Shown: positions 7,454 through 14,981, counted from the first letter of the stretch. The stretch: 16,170 nt of DNA from Myxococcales bacterium (GCA_022572485.1 JACZVU010000046.1:1-16170), one strand, 5' to 3'. Notes: generated by a model from the sequence alone, not told the origin. Translations and numbers: made by a program.

Positions 7454-8133
7454 CGCTGCAACATCGACCGCGCGCTTTCGGCAAACTTCGCGGTGGCTTC
7501 CTCATCGTCGACGATGCTCGGAGACGGAGCGGGAACTTCGACACCGCGCCTCAGCGCGGGCCGCTCCTTCAGCGCATCCTTCCAGCGCTGCAGGTGTTCG
7601 AGGCCGTCCACCGACACCCCGGACCATCGATGGCCCCGCACCCAACACCAATTCGCGATGTCGGCGATCGAATAATCGTCCGCAAGCCACTCGCTCTCCG
7701 CAAGGCGCGAGTCGAGCACCTCGAACAACCGCCGCGACTCGTTCTGGTAACGGTCGATCGCGGGTTGGATCTTCTCCGGAAAGTAACGGAAGAAGACGTT
7801 CGCCTGTCCCATCATCGGCCCGATGCCGCCCATCTGGAACATCAGCCACGAGATTGCGCGCGCGCGACCGCGCCGGTCCGTCGGAATCAGCCGCCCCGCT
7901 TTTTCGGCAAGGTAGATCATGATCGCACCGGATTCGAAGACCGAAAGCCCCTCTTCCTCGCGATCCACGATCACCGGAATCCGCCCATTGGGATTCAGCC
8001 GCAAGAAGGCCGGCTCCTTTTGCTCCAGAGCAGAGAGATCAACAGCGTGGACCTCGTAGGGAATTTCGAGTTCTTCGAGCGTACACGAGGCTTTGTGGCC
8101 GTTCGGGGTCGACGCGGTGTAGAGGTCGATCAT
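7450..8133 (-). CDS. yfcG: YfcG/Ure2p-like glutathione S-transferase family protein
   Basis: From the ATG at 8133-8131 the protein has 227 residues, and its start [14 protein letters not shown] closely resembles E. coli YfcG (MIDLYFAPTPNGHK), a glutathione-dependent disulfide reductase of the GST fold. The N-terminal thioredoxin-like domain spans about residues 1-80, with Thr9 and Asn11 at the YfcG active-site positions, the cis-proline motif RIPVIV at 51-56 and the glutathione-binding ESGA at 67-70, followed by IMIYLAEK. The helical C-terminal domain carries [15 protein letters not shown] and [11 protein letters not shown], both family hallmarks. The frame is open up to 8196, but the extra 21 residues do not look like the family. 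A GAGG lies about ten bases upstream of 8133. The likely role is glutathione-linked thiol/disulfide or peroxide chemistry in the cytoplasm. It is monocistronic, and the next gene upstream points away or is uncertain. Confidence 0.92.
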   Translation of the reverse strand: MIDLYTASTPNGHKASCTLEELEIPYEVHAVDLSALEQKEPAFLRLNPNGRIPVIVDREEEGLSVFESGAIMIYLAEKAGRLIPTDRRGRARAISWLMFQMGGIGPMMGQANVFFRYFPEKIQPAIDRYQNESRRLFEVLDSRLAESEWLADDYSIADIANWCWVRGHRWSGVSVDGLEHLQRWKDALKERPALRRGVEVPAPSPSIVDDEEATAKFAESARSMLQR

Positions 8134-8278
8134 GGGGGGTACCTCGCAGGGCGTTGGGGCGAAAAGGGGCTCGACCCGACAACATAGCCGCGGCATCGAT
8201 CCGCATCACCGCGCTCGCGGGCGCGCGCGGAGGGCACGCTGCCGGCCTGGGATTGTTTGTCCCTGAATCGGTCTGTCG

Positions 8279-8491
8279 TTAGGAGTCAGGGGAACCCGGG
8301 CGCCCAAGAGGCAGCGGCAGCAAGGGCGTGAACACGGCGAGAGCAGCACTTTGAGCGCGAATCCATCGAGCGAACCGAAGCAGCAACCAATCGAGGCGCA
8401 ATGCGAGCGCCCGGATACCCGGCCTTCTATCGAGGGAATCGAGCAGCCGCTTGAGGAGCTTTTCGGACCGAGCGCCGAATTCGATCGGCAT
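8279..8491 (-). CDS. possible small amphipathic protein (hypothetical)
   Basis: A 70-residue frame starts at ATG 8491-8489 and reads as a basic amphipathic helix region (about residues 9-30) followed by a hydrophobic stretch LDWLLLRFARWIRAQSAALAVFTPLLPLPL (split by two Arg, about 33-62). Third-position GC is fairly high but no clear Shine-Dalgarno sequence precedes the ATG, and a 101-residue frame overlaps it on the same strand with a much less protein-like composition. It lies in the 395-base interval 8134-8528 between the divergent transferase and GTPase genes, which otherwise shows nothing I recognise. It may be non-coding. Confidence 0.25.
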   Translation of the reverse strand: MPIEFGARSEKLLKRLLDSLDRRPGIRALALRLDWLLLRFARWIRAQSAALAVFTPLLPLPLGRPGSPDS

Positions 8492-8528
8492 GAGGTGATT
8501 TGACTACGCACGTTCGGCGGCGGGCTCT

Positions 8529-9431
8529 ATGCTTACGCGGATGAGCGAGAAAAAACGCGTTCCCGCATTGGTGGTGTCGGGATTTCTGGGCTCCGGCAAG
8601 ACGACACTCGTGCGCCACCTGCTCGCAGACGCGCAGCGCCACGGCCGCCGCGCGGCCGTGGTCTCGAATGAATTCGGCGAGCTCGGGATCGACGGCGCAC
8701 TGCTGAACCGGGCTGGCGACGACTACGTGGAATTGTCGGGCGGCTGTGTGTGTTGTCGACTCTCGGACGAACTGGTCGAAACCCTGCAGATGCTCCGCGA
8801 GCGCGCAAACCCCGATCTCGTGATCGTCGAAACCTCAGGGGTCGCGCTTCCCTTCGATGTCCAACTCCACTTCTGGCGCGAACCCATCTCCGAATGGATC
8901 GAAACCGATGTCGTGGTGGTCGTCGTCAACGCCGAACAGCTCGCCGAAGGGCGCGACCTCGACGGAACCTTCGCGCAGCAGGTCTCGTCCGCGGACCTGC
9001 TGCTGCTCAACAAACTCGACCGCGTGCCCGCGCAAGCGCTTCCGGACCTCGAAGCCACGCTGCGTCGAATCGAACCCGACGCGCCGCTGATTCGCGCGGT
9101 CCACGCGCAGGTCGATCCCGCGCTGCTGTTTCCGCCAGACCCCGGCGGAATGCGCGAGCGGCGCAGAAGCGAGCCGATCGACATTCAACCCCACCACCAC
9201 GAGGAATTCATCACCGAGGAGTTTACGACCGTGGAAGGAATCGAGCCCGCAGCTCTGCTGGAACGCGTGCGCGCGCTCGCGCCGCTTCGCGCCAAGGGGT
9301 TCGTCATCACCTCCGAAGGTCCGCGGATCCTCCAGGGTGTCGGCCCGCGCATCGAGCTGTCGAAGCTCGATTTTGCACCGCCTGCAGAATTGATCGGTCG
9401 GGTGGTGGTGATCCGCCGGAGCGATTCTTGA
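8529..9431 (+). CDS. CobW/COG0523-family GTP-binding metallochaperone-like protein
   Basis: The protein has 300 residues, in the G3E family of P-loop GTPases that deliver or insert metals (zinc: ZNG1/YeiR/ZigA types; cobalt: CobW). The P-loop GFLGSGKTT spans 18-26, and SNEFGELGIDG (46-56) is the family's switch region. GGCVCC at 71-76 contains the hallmark CxCC metal-binding motif, followed by ETSG at 101-104 and the guanine-specificity motif NKLD at 161-164. A HHHEEF cluster at 222-227 could add metal binding. A short C-terminal CobW_C domain (about 226-300) follows. ATG 8541 (MSEKKR) is an equally likely start and neither has a strong ribosome site. The stop overlaps the start of the helicase gene, so the two are translated together. 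No Zur-like site is evident upstream. The metal and client are unknown. Confidence 0.93.
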   Translation: MLTRMSEKKRVPALVVSGFLGSGKTTLVRHLLADAQRHGRRAAVVSNEFGELGIDGALLNRAGDDYVELSGGCVCCRLSDELVETLQMLRERANPDLVIVETSGVALPFDVQLHFWREPISEWIETDVVVVVVNAEQLAEGRDLDGTFAQQVSSADLLLLNKLDRVPAQALPDLEATLRRIEPDAPLIRAVHAQVDPALLFPPDPGGMRERRRSEPIDIQPHHHEEFITEEFTTVEGIEPAALLERVRALAPLRAKGFVITSEGPRILQGVGPRIELSKLDFAPPAELIGRVVVIRRSDS

Positions 9432-11995
9432 GCGAAGCGCCCTCCGAAAAGCCCCAGGCTCCGCTCTACGAACGCATTCCGAGTGGCGGCACGAAGGACA
9501 CCGGAGAAATCCTCGACCGCTTCGTCGAATGGTTGGCGGACGCGGGCTTCGAACCCTATCCGCATCAAGAAGAGGCCTTCATCGAACTCATGGCCGGGCG
9601 TCACGTCGTGCTGAACACGCCGACGGGCTCCGGCAAAACGCTCGTCGCGATGGCGCTGCATTTCAAGGCACTCTGCGAGGGCGCGCGCTCGTTCTACACC
9701 TGCCCCATCAAGGCGCTCGCGAGCCAGAAATTCTTCGAGCTCTGCGACCTCTTCGGCGCCGAGCGCGTCGGCATGCTGACTGGCGACGCGAGCATCAACC
9801 ACAGCGCGCCGCTGATCTGCTGCACGACCGAAGTGATCGCCAACATGGCACTGCGCGAAGGCGCACGGGCTCCGATCGGCTACGTGGTACTCGACGAATT
9901 CCACTACTACGGAGACCGCGACCGCGGTGTCGCGTGGCAGATTCCGCTGTTGCTGCTGCCGCGGACCACCTTTCTACTGATGTCCGCGACGCTCGGAAAC
10001 ACCGCGGCGATCGAAGCCAGCCTGCGCGCCCAGACCGGCCGCGAAGTCGCGTGCGTCTATTCCGAAACGCGCCCCGTGCCGCTCGATTTCGAGTATCGGG
10101 AGACGCCATTGCACGAGACGATCGAAATCTTGCTCAATCGCGGCCAGGCGCCAATCTACATCGTGAATTTTACCCAGCGCCAGTGCGCCGAGCAGGCGCA
10201 GGGTCTGTCGAGCGCGCGGATCACCACGCGAGACGAGCGCGGCGAGATCGACGCCGCGCTCGCGGATTTCAAGTTCGACTCCCCATACGGCAAGGACGTG
10301 AAGCGCTTCTTACGACACGGCATCGGGCTGCACCACGCGGGCCTGCTGCCGAAATACCGGCTGCTCGTCGAGAAGCTCGCGCAGCAAAGCCTGCTCAAGG
10401 TGATCTGCGGTACGGACACGCTCGGCGTCGGAGTCAACATCCCGATCCGCACGGTGCTCTTCTCGCGGCTCTTCAAGTTCGACGGCGAGAAGCTCGGGAT
10501 CCTGAGCGTGCGCGAGTTCAAGCAGATCGCGGGACGCGCGGGGCGCAAAGGCTTCGACGAGCGCGGCAGCGTGGTCTGCCAAGCGCCCGAGTACGCGATC
10601 GAGAACAAACGCGCGGCGCAACGCGCTACTGCAGCGGGCAGCAAGCGCAAGGCCGTCAAGAAGAAGAAACAGCCTCCTGCGCAGAACTTCGTGCCCTGGA
10701 ACCGCGACACCTTCCAGAAGCTCATCCACCAGTCGCCCGAAACGTTGACCTCGCGATTTGGCATCGATCACGGAATGATCGTGAACGTGCTTCAGCGCAG
10801 CAAGTCGGCGGCGCCGGCCGATTGCGGTTACCGCGGCGTGGTCGAATTGATCGATCGCTCCCACGAACGCCCGGTCTCGAAAGCGAAGTTGCGCCGCCAC
10901 GCCGCGAAACTCTTCCGCTCGTTGCGACGCGCGGGAATCATCGAGGTCATCACAGAGCGGGGCGGCCGACCCGGAGCGCGGGTCGCGGAAGACCTCCAGT
11001 TCGACTTCTCGCTTCACCACACGCTGTCGCTGTTCCTCGTCGATGCGGTCGCGGTGCTCGATCCGGAATCACCCAGCTACGCGCTCGAAGTACTGACGCT
11101 CGTCGAGTCCATCCTCGAAGACCCCCGCGCGATCCTCTACGCGCAGATCCGCAAGCGCAAAACGGAACTGATGGCGAAGCTCAAGGCGCAGCGGGTTCCC
11201 TACGAGGAGCGCATCGCGAAGCTCGAACGCGTCACCCACCCCAAACCGGACGCAGACTTCATCTACGCGGCGTTTCACCTCTTCATCGAGACGCACCCCT
11301 GGTTCAATGAACATAGCATCCGCCTGAAGTCGATTGCGCGGGAGATGTTCGAAGACTTGCACAGCTTCGACGACTACACGCGCGAGTACGCGATCGCGCG
11401 CAGCGAAGGCCTGCTGCTGCGTTACCTCAATCAAGTGCTCGGCACGCTCGTGAAGACAATTCCAGAAAACGCAAAGACCGACGAGCTCTACGACGCAATC
11501 GCATATTTCCGCACGATGATCCAGCGCGTCGATTCGAGCCTGATCGACGCCTGGGAGACGCTCGCGGATCCAGCAGCAAAGACCCAAACGCCAGACATCG
11601 AAGCACGCCGTTTCGATCTCGCCAAGCAACCCGCGCTGCTCGCGGCGCGCGCGCGATCAGAGTTGCACGCGCTCGTGCACGCGCTCGCCAAAGGCGACTT
11701 CGAGGCCGCCGCATCGTGCGTCCATCAGGACGCCAATGATCCGTGGGATTCGCTGCGCTTCAAGCAGGCCCTCGCACCCTACTTCGAGGAATACGGGGAG
11801 ATTCTCTTCACACCCGACGCGCGCAATTCGAGACGGACGCTGATTCAATCCACGGGGCCCCGAACCTGGCATGTCTCGCAGGTGCTCGTCGATCCGGAAG
11901 GCGACCATTTCTGGGCGATCGAAGGCGTGATCGATCTCTCCAAGCAGCGCGACCCCGAAGACCCGATCGTGCGGATCCGCCGGATCGGAACCTGA
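9428..11995 (+). CDS. Ski2-like DEAD/DEAH-box helicase with DUF3516 C-terminal region
   Basis: From TTG 9428 the protein has 855 residues. A Q-motif-like YPHQEEA lies at 44-50, the Walker A TPTGSGKT at 64-71, motif Ia CPIKALAS at 92-99, the Walker B DEFH at 156-159 and SATLG at 186-190. In the second RecA domain are HHAGLLPKYR (302-311), CGTDTLGVGVNIPIRT (327-342) and QIAGRAGR at 366-373. This arrangement is that of Ski2/Mtr4/HelY-type superfamily 2 helicases acting on RNA. After a Lys-rich linker (about 405-415, AVKKKKQPP) comes a long region of about 430 residues resembling the DUF3516 helicases I recall from mycobacteria, including HPWFNEHSIRLKS, RSEGLLLRYL and RVDSSLIDAWE. The frame continues upstream into the GTPase gene, but those residues are a shadow. 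TTG at 9428-9430 overlaps the GTPase TGA (TTGA), fitting translational coupling. The C-terminus (about 750-855) has an NTF2-like look, which is only an impression. Confidence 0.92.
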   Translation: MSEAPSEKPQAPLYERIPSGGTKDTGEILDRFVEWLADAGFEPYPHQEEAFIELMAGRHVVLNTPTGSGKTLVAMALHFKALCEGARSFYTCPIKALASQKFFELCDLFGAERVGMLTGDASINHSAPLICCTTEVIANMALREGARAPIGYVVLDEFHYYGDRDRGVAWQIPLLLLPRTTFLLMSATLGNTAAIEASLRAQTGREVACVYSETRPVPLDFEYRETPLHETIEILLNRGQAPIYIVNFTQRQCAEQAQGLSSARITTRDERGEIDAALADFKFDSPYGKDVKRFLRHGIGLHHAGLLPKYRLLVEKLAQQSLLKVICGTDTLGVGVNIPIRTVLFSRLFKFDGEKLGILSVREFKQIAGRAGRKGFDERGSVVCQAPEYAIENKRAAQRATAAGSKRKAVKKKKQPPAQNFVPWNRDTFQKLIHQSPETLTSRFGIDHGMIVNVLQRSKSAAPADCGYRGVVELIDRSHERPVSKAKLRRHAAKLFRSLRRAGIIEVITERGGRPGARVAEDLQFDFSLHHTLSLFLVDAVAVLDPESPSYALEVLTLVESILEDPRAILYAQIRKRKTELMAKLKAQRVPYEERIAKLERVTHPKPDADFIYAAFHLFIETHPWFNEHSIRLKSIAREMFEDLHSFDDYTREYAIARSEGLLLRYLNQVLGTLVKTIPENAKTDELYDAIAYFRTMIQRVDSSLIDAWETLADPAAKTQTPDIEARRFDLAKQPALLAARARSELHALVHALAKGDFEAAASCVHQDANDPWDSLRFKQALAPYFEEYGEILFTPDARNSRRTLIQSTGPRTWHVSQVLVDPEGDHFWAIEGVIDLSKQRDPEDPIVRIRRIGT

Positions 11996-12032
11996 AGCTC
12001 GACCCTCTCGGCCGCCGCGTACCTCAATTCGA

Positions 12033-12698
12033 TCAGCGATGGTTTCGCTGACCGCGCACTTCGCTCGTGATGCGCGCTTTCGAGGCCGCCCAGGAGCAGA
12101 CCGGGCACGTCGTCAGATCGTGACCGCGCGCGGGACAGTATTCGCGACCGAAGTAGATGAACTGCAGGTGAACCCGCCCCCAGGTCTCGGACGCGAAGAG
12201 TTTCTTCAGATCCCGCTCCGTCTGCTCCACGTTCTTCGCCTGCGAGAGCCCCCAGCGCGCTGCGAGACGATGGATGTGGGTGTCGACGGGAAATGCGGGA
12301 ATCCCGAAGGCCTGCACGATCACGACGCTCGCGGTCTTGTGGCCTACGCCGCGCAGCGCTTCGAGTTCTTTGAAGGTCCGCGGCACCTGGCCGCCGTACT
12401 CGTCGACCAACACCTGCGAGAGTTCCGCGATCGCCCTCGCCTTGGAGGGCGATAGCCCGCAGGATCGGATGATCTCGCGGATCTCATCGACCGAGAGCTT
12501 CAGCATTTCTTCGGGCGTCGAGGCTCGTGCGAAGAGCTTCGGGGTGACCTGATTGACACGCGTGTCCGTACACTGCGCGGAGAGCAGCACCGCAATCAGC
12601 AGCGTGTACGGATCTTCGTGGCTGAGCGGCGCGACGAGTTCGGAATAGAGTTCGTCGAGCTGCGCCTGGATCCGTCGGGCCTTTTCTTCACGCTTCAC
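12033..12698 (-). CDS. nth: endonuclease III-type DNA glycosylase/AP lyase
   Basis: From GTG 12698 the protein has 221 residues (E. coli Nth has 211). It removes oxidised pyrimidines and cuts abasic sites in base-excision repair. LLSAQCTDTRVNQVTP (39-54) is a family signature, the helix-hairpin-helix LRGVGHKTASVV covers about 115-126 with catalytic Lys121, and VDTHIHRLAARWGL supplies Asp139, at the same 18-residue spacing as K120/D138 of E. coli. The C-terminal iron-sulfur region is unusual: Cys188, Cys198 and Cys201 are present as C-X9-C-X2-C, but no fourth Cys follows, whereas the usual form is C-X6-C-X2-C-X5-C. The frame is open far upstream, but residues before GTG 12698 overlap the divergent gene and do not look like Nth. 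GTG 12719 is an alternative start. No clear Shine-Dalgarno sequence is visible. Confidence 0.93.
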   Translation of the reverse strand: MKREEKARRIQAQLDELYSELVAPLSHEDPYTLLIAVLLSAQCTDTRVNQVTPKLFARASTPEEMLKLSVDEIREIIRSCGLSPSKARAIAELSQVLVDEYGGQVPRTFKELEALRGVGHKTASVVIVQAFGIPAFPVDTHIHRLAARWGLSQAKNVEQTERDLKKLFASETWGRVHLQFIYFGREYCPARGHDLTTCPVCSWAASKARITSEVRGQRNHR

Positions 12699-12782
12699 GG
12701 CCGGCCAGCGTAGCGCCACCGCGCCTGGAACGGATGCCTCGTGGGGTCGCCGACGCCATCGAGCTGAGCAAAACTGGTACCC
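12699..12782. promoter_or_regulatory. divergent intergenic region between nth and atl
   Basis: The 84 bases between the two start codons must hold promoters for both genes unless they extend into coding sequence. GGCCGGCC, an eight-base palindrome, lies at about 12700-12707 next to the nth start. I see no LexA/SOS box of the E. coli or Gram-positive form and no clear -35/-10 pair. Confidence 0.35.
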
Positions 12783-13109
12783 GTGGAGTCGCGTGGGACC
12801 AACTACGACCGGATCTACGCGGTGGTGCGCTGCATCCCGCGCGGGCACGTCGCCACCTATGGCCAAGTTGCCGAACTCGCGGGCCTCGGCGGCCACGCCC
12901 GGCAGGTCGGTTATGCGCTGCACGCGCTCATGACCGAACGCGCCGTGCCCTGGCATCGGGTCGTCAATGCGCGCGGCCAGATCAGCCTGCGCGCCGAACC
13001 CGGCGGCGATCTGATCCAACGCCAACTCCTCGAGCGCGAAGGCGTGAACTTCGACACCGCCGATCGACTCGAACTCAGCCGCTACCGCTGGCGGCCTGGA
13101 AACGGCTAA
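12783..13109 (+). CDS. atl: alkyltransferase-like protein (ATL, MGMT DNA-binding domain family)
   Basis: The protein has 108 residues, the size of ATL proteins such as E. coli YbaZ/Atl1 of yeast. It matches the DNA-binding domain of O6-alkylguanine-DNA alkyltransferase: IPRGHVATYGQVAELAG (18-34) with the expected Tyr26, GHARQVGYAL (37-46) with the presumed Arg finger Arg40, and PWHRVV (56-61). In true alkyltransferases the last motif is PCHRV, so Trp57 replaces the acceptor cysteine and the protein should bind alkylated guanine and flag it for nucleotide-excision repair rather than repair it directly. The start is GTG at 12783, and MESRGTNYDRIY fits the family N-terminus; the ribosome site is weak. 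It is divergent from nth with 84 bases between starts, so the two repair genes may share a control region. Confidence 0.93.
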   Translation: MESRGTNYDRIYAVVRCIPRGHVATYGQVAELAGLGGHARQVGYALHALMTERAVPWHRVVNARGQISLRAEPGGDLIQRQLLEREGVNFDTADRLELSRYRWRPGNG

Positions 13110-13110
13110 T

Positions 13111-13264
13111 CGCGGGATACCGAACCCGCGCTCAAGAATCCTGGCAACAAGCGAGCTCGCTGTCGTAACCGCCGAAGCCGATCGGCGGAGGAGGTCGCCA
13201 GCCAGGAGCGTGACCCCATATGAATGGGGTCGCGCGACGCCACAAGCGAATCCGAAGGATTCGC
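13111..13264. terminator. cluster of hairpin-forming inverted repeats between convergent atl and cysE
   Basis: Four perfect stems follow one another: CGCGGG/CCCGCG (13111-13116 with 13125-13130), CCGCCGA/TCGGCGG (13169-13175 with 13182-13188), GACCCCAT/ATGGGGTC with loop ATGA (13212-13219 with 13224-13231), and GCGAATCC/GGATTCGC with loop GAA (13246-13253 with 13257-13264). A ten-base palindrome GCGAGCTCGC sits at 13151-13160. Placed between two converging genes, they most likely stop transcription or protect mRNA ends in both directions. None is followed by a clear T run, so intrinsic termination is inferred from position only. Confidence 0.5.
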
Positions 13265-13271
13265 CCGCTAG
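13243..13271 (-). repeat. 29-base dispersed repeat overlapping the cysE stop codon
   Basis: This is the second copy of the repeat at 7425-7453 (24 of 29 identical). Here the inner part forms a perfect eight-pair stem around GAA, and the last bases CTAG contain the TAG stop of cysE on the minus strand. The element therefore begins exactly at the end of the coding region in both full copies. Confidence 0.55.
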
Positions 13272-13864
13272 TCTCCTTGCTCCCCGACTGGGATCGACCG
13301 TTCCGAAAGCCGGGTACGCGGCAATTCTTCGCTGACGCGCACCCCCTCCCTCTTGACCAATCGCGCGGGCGTGCCGACCGCCGTGCTGTCGGGTGGAACA
13401 TCGCGCATGTGGATGAAGGAGTTGGCGCCGACTTTCGAGTTCGCGCCGATCGTGATTGGGCCGAGCAATGTGGCTCCGGTTCCGATCAGGACGTTGTCGC
13501 AGACGGTTGGATGCCGTTTGCCGCGATGCTTTCCGGTTCCACCGAGCGTCACGTTGTGAAACATCACGCAGCGCTCGCCGATCTCTGCGGTCTCACCGAT
13601 CACCACACCCATTCCGTGGTCGATGAAGAAGGCCCGGCCGATACGCGCGCCCGGGTGGATCTCCACACCCGTCCAGAAACGCGCCAATGCGGACAGCAGG
13701 CGCGGCAGCAGCGGAATCCGCAGCCGCGCGTGCGCAAAATGCGCGATGCGGTAGGCCCAGACAGCGTGGAGCGGCAGGTGACAGAGCAGCGTCTCTAGGC
13801 GGCTCGTCGCGGCGGGATCATTTTGGGTGATCGCGTTCAGGTCTTCGACGAATGCCCGGAACAT
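13268..13864 (-). CDS. cysE: serine O-acetyltransferase
   Basis: The protein makes O-acetylserine from serine and acetyl-CoA, the first step of cysteine synthesis. It has 198 residues, the short class (B. subtilis type, about 217) rather than the 273-residue E. coli form. An N-terminal helical part (about 1-65) precedes the left-handed parallel beta-helix built from hexapeptide repeats: GVEIHPGARIG (66-76), IDHGMGVVIGETAEIG (81-96) with catalytic His83, VTLGGTGKHRGKRHP (105-119) with His118, then GTGATLLGPITIGANSKVGANSF. The E. coli catalytic Asp143 position is Glu68 here, as I recall for the short-class enzymes (EIHPGA). The C-terminal tail after PARLVKR is about 28 residues and degenerate. 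GGGAGG seven bases before the ATG is a strong ribosome site. It is divergent from tesB, with 100 bases between starts. No cysK adjoins it. Confidence 0.95.
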   Translation of the reverse strand: MFRAFVEDLNAITQNDPAATSRLETLLCHLPLHAVWAYRIAHFAHARLRIPLLPRLLSALARFWTGVEIHPGARIGRAFFIDHGMGVVIGETAEIGERCVMFHNVTLGGTGKHRGKRHPTVCDNVLIGTGATLLGPITIGANSKVGANSFIHMRDVPPDSTAVGTPARLVKREGVRVSEELPRTRLSERSIPVGEQGD

Positions 13865-13964
13865 ACTGTGCCTCCCCGCCTGGCCGCAGAGTGTATCCGC
13901 GCTGCGTTCGCTGCGCCGGGGTGCGCGTGCTACGCGTTGCGCGAGCCATCAATGGGCGGGCGCC

Positions 13965-14858
13965 GTGCAAAAAGCACTCGACAACCTGATCGCGCTGCTC
14001 AACCTCGAAGATCTCGAGATGAACCTCTTCCGGGGACGCTGCACGGAGGGCTGGCAGCGCGTCTTCGGTGGTCAAGTCCTGGGCCAGGCCCTCGTGGCGG
14101 CGGGTCGGACCGTCGATGAAGGTGTTGCCCACTCTCTTCATGCCTACTTCCTCCGGCCCGGCGATTCGACGATCCCCATTCTCTACGAGGTGGACCGCAC
14201 CCGAGATGGCCGCACCTTCACGACCCGGCGGGTGACCGCGATCCAGCACGGCCACGCGATTTTTCACCTCGAAGCTTCGTTCCAGCGCGCGGAGTCCGGA
14301 CCCGAGCACCAAGACGAGATGCCTGACGTGCCGGATCCCGAATCGCTGCCCAGCTGGCAGGAGCGCATGGCGCCGCTGGCCTCTCAGCCGGAACTCGTCA
14401 AGGAGCTGTCCACCCAAGCACCCGATCGGATGAAGCACTGGCTGACCAAGGATCGCGCGATCGACATCCGCCACATCACGGAATTCGACCCGCTTGCGCC
14501 CGGAAAGCTCCCGGCTCGGCTCCAGGTGTGGGTGCGCGCCGACGGCCGCCTGCCAGATTCGACGCTCCTCCACCAATGCATCGCCGCATTTGCGTCGGAC
14601 ATGACACTGCTCGAGGCGGCAGCGCTGCCGCACGGCATCAAGTGGTCGGACGGCACGCACAAGGTCGCGAGCCTCGACCACGCGATGTGGTTCCATCGGG
14701 CGTTTCGGGCCGACGATTGGCTGCTCTACGATCAGCAGAGCCCCAGCGCGGGCGGCGCGCGGGGCTTCAGCACGGGGCGAATGTTCAGCCGAGACGGCCA
14801 GCTGGTAGTCTCGGTCGTTCAGGAGGGTCTGATCCGGCCCATCACGAAGCATCTCTGA
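13965..14858 (+). CDS. tesB: acyl-CoA thioesterase II
   Basis: The protein has 297 residues (E. coli TesB has 286), with a double hotdog fold that hydrolyses medium- and long-chain acyl-CoA to free acid and CoA. From GTG 13965, VQKALDNLIALLNLEDLE aligns with the start of TesB, and FRGRCTEGWQRVFGGQVLGQAL (split, 22-43), HSLHAYFLRPGD (56-67), IPILYEVDRTRDGRTF and HGHAIFHLEASFQ follow in the first hotdog. The second contains QVWVRADGRLPD, FASDMTLL and DHAMWFHRAF. The catalytic positions are Asp212, Ser236 (Thr228 in E. coli) and Gln286 in VQEG, at identical spacing to E. coli D204/T228/Q278. The frame is open up to 13827, but that stretch lies over the cysE 5' end and is not TesB-like. A G-rich ribosome site (GGGCGGG) lies a few bases upstream. 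Confidence 0.95.
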   Translation: MQKALDNLIALLNLEDLEMNLFRGRCTEGWQRVFGGQVLGQALVAAGRTVDEGVAHSLHAYFLRPGDSTIPILYEVDRTRDGRTFTTRRVTAIQHGHAIFHLEASFQRAESGPEHQDEMPDVPDPESLPSWQERMAPLASQPELVKELSTQAPDRMKHWLTKDRAIDIRHITEFDPLAPGKLPARLQVWVRADGRLPDSTLLHQCIAAFASDMTLLEAAALPHGIKWSDGTHKVASLDHAMWFHRAFRADDWLLYDQQSPSAGGARGFSTGRMFSRDGQLVVSVVQEGLIRPITKHL

Positions 14859-14905
14859 GCGCGACGCACGGTCGTCGCACCCGGGTTGCCACGCGCGGGC
14901 TCGTA

Positions 14906-14918
14906 CACCGGACCGGTG
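14906..14918. other. palindrome CACCGG-A-CCGGTG downstream of tesB
   Basis: Perfect six-base arms surround one A, 47 bases after the tesB stop and 63 bases before the MAPEG-family start. It may be an operator or part of a terminator; no T run follows. Confidence 0.3.
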
Positions 14919-14981
14919 GACCCCTCCAACAGCATCAAAGGACCGATACAGCGGACCCAAGGGTTCAGTAAAGGAGACTCC

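Noticed and set aside
8750..9427. 226-codon N-terminal extension of the helicase frame
   Set aside because: It lies wholly within the GTPase gene in another frame and reads as Arg-rich shadow; the TTGA overlap and family start support TTG 9428.
9529..11310. 593-codon + strand frame inside the helicase
   Set aside because: Out of frame with the helicase motifs; Arg-rich composition, no domain.
12699..13025. 108-codon upstream extension of the nth frame
   Set aside because: It is antisense to the alkyltransferase-like gene and lacks Nth-like sequence.
12783..13109. Possible true O6-methylguanine-DNA methyltransferase
   Set aside because: The acceptor cysteine of PCHRV is replaced by Trp (PWHRV), so it is an alkyltransferase-like protein.
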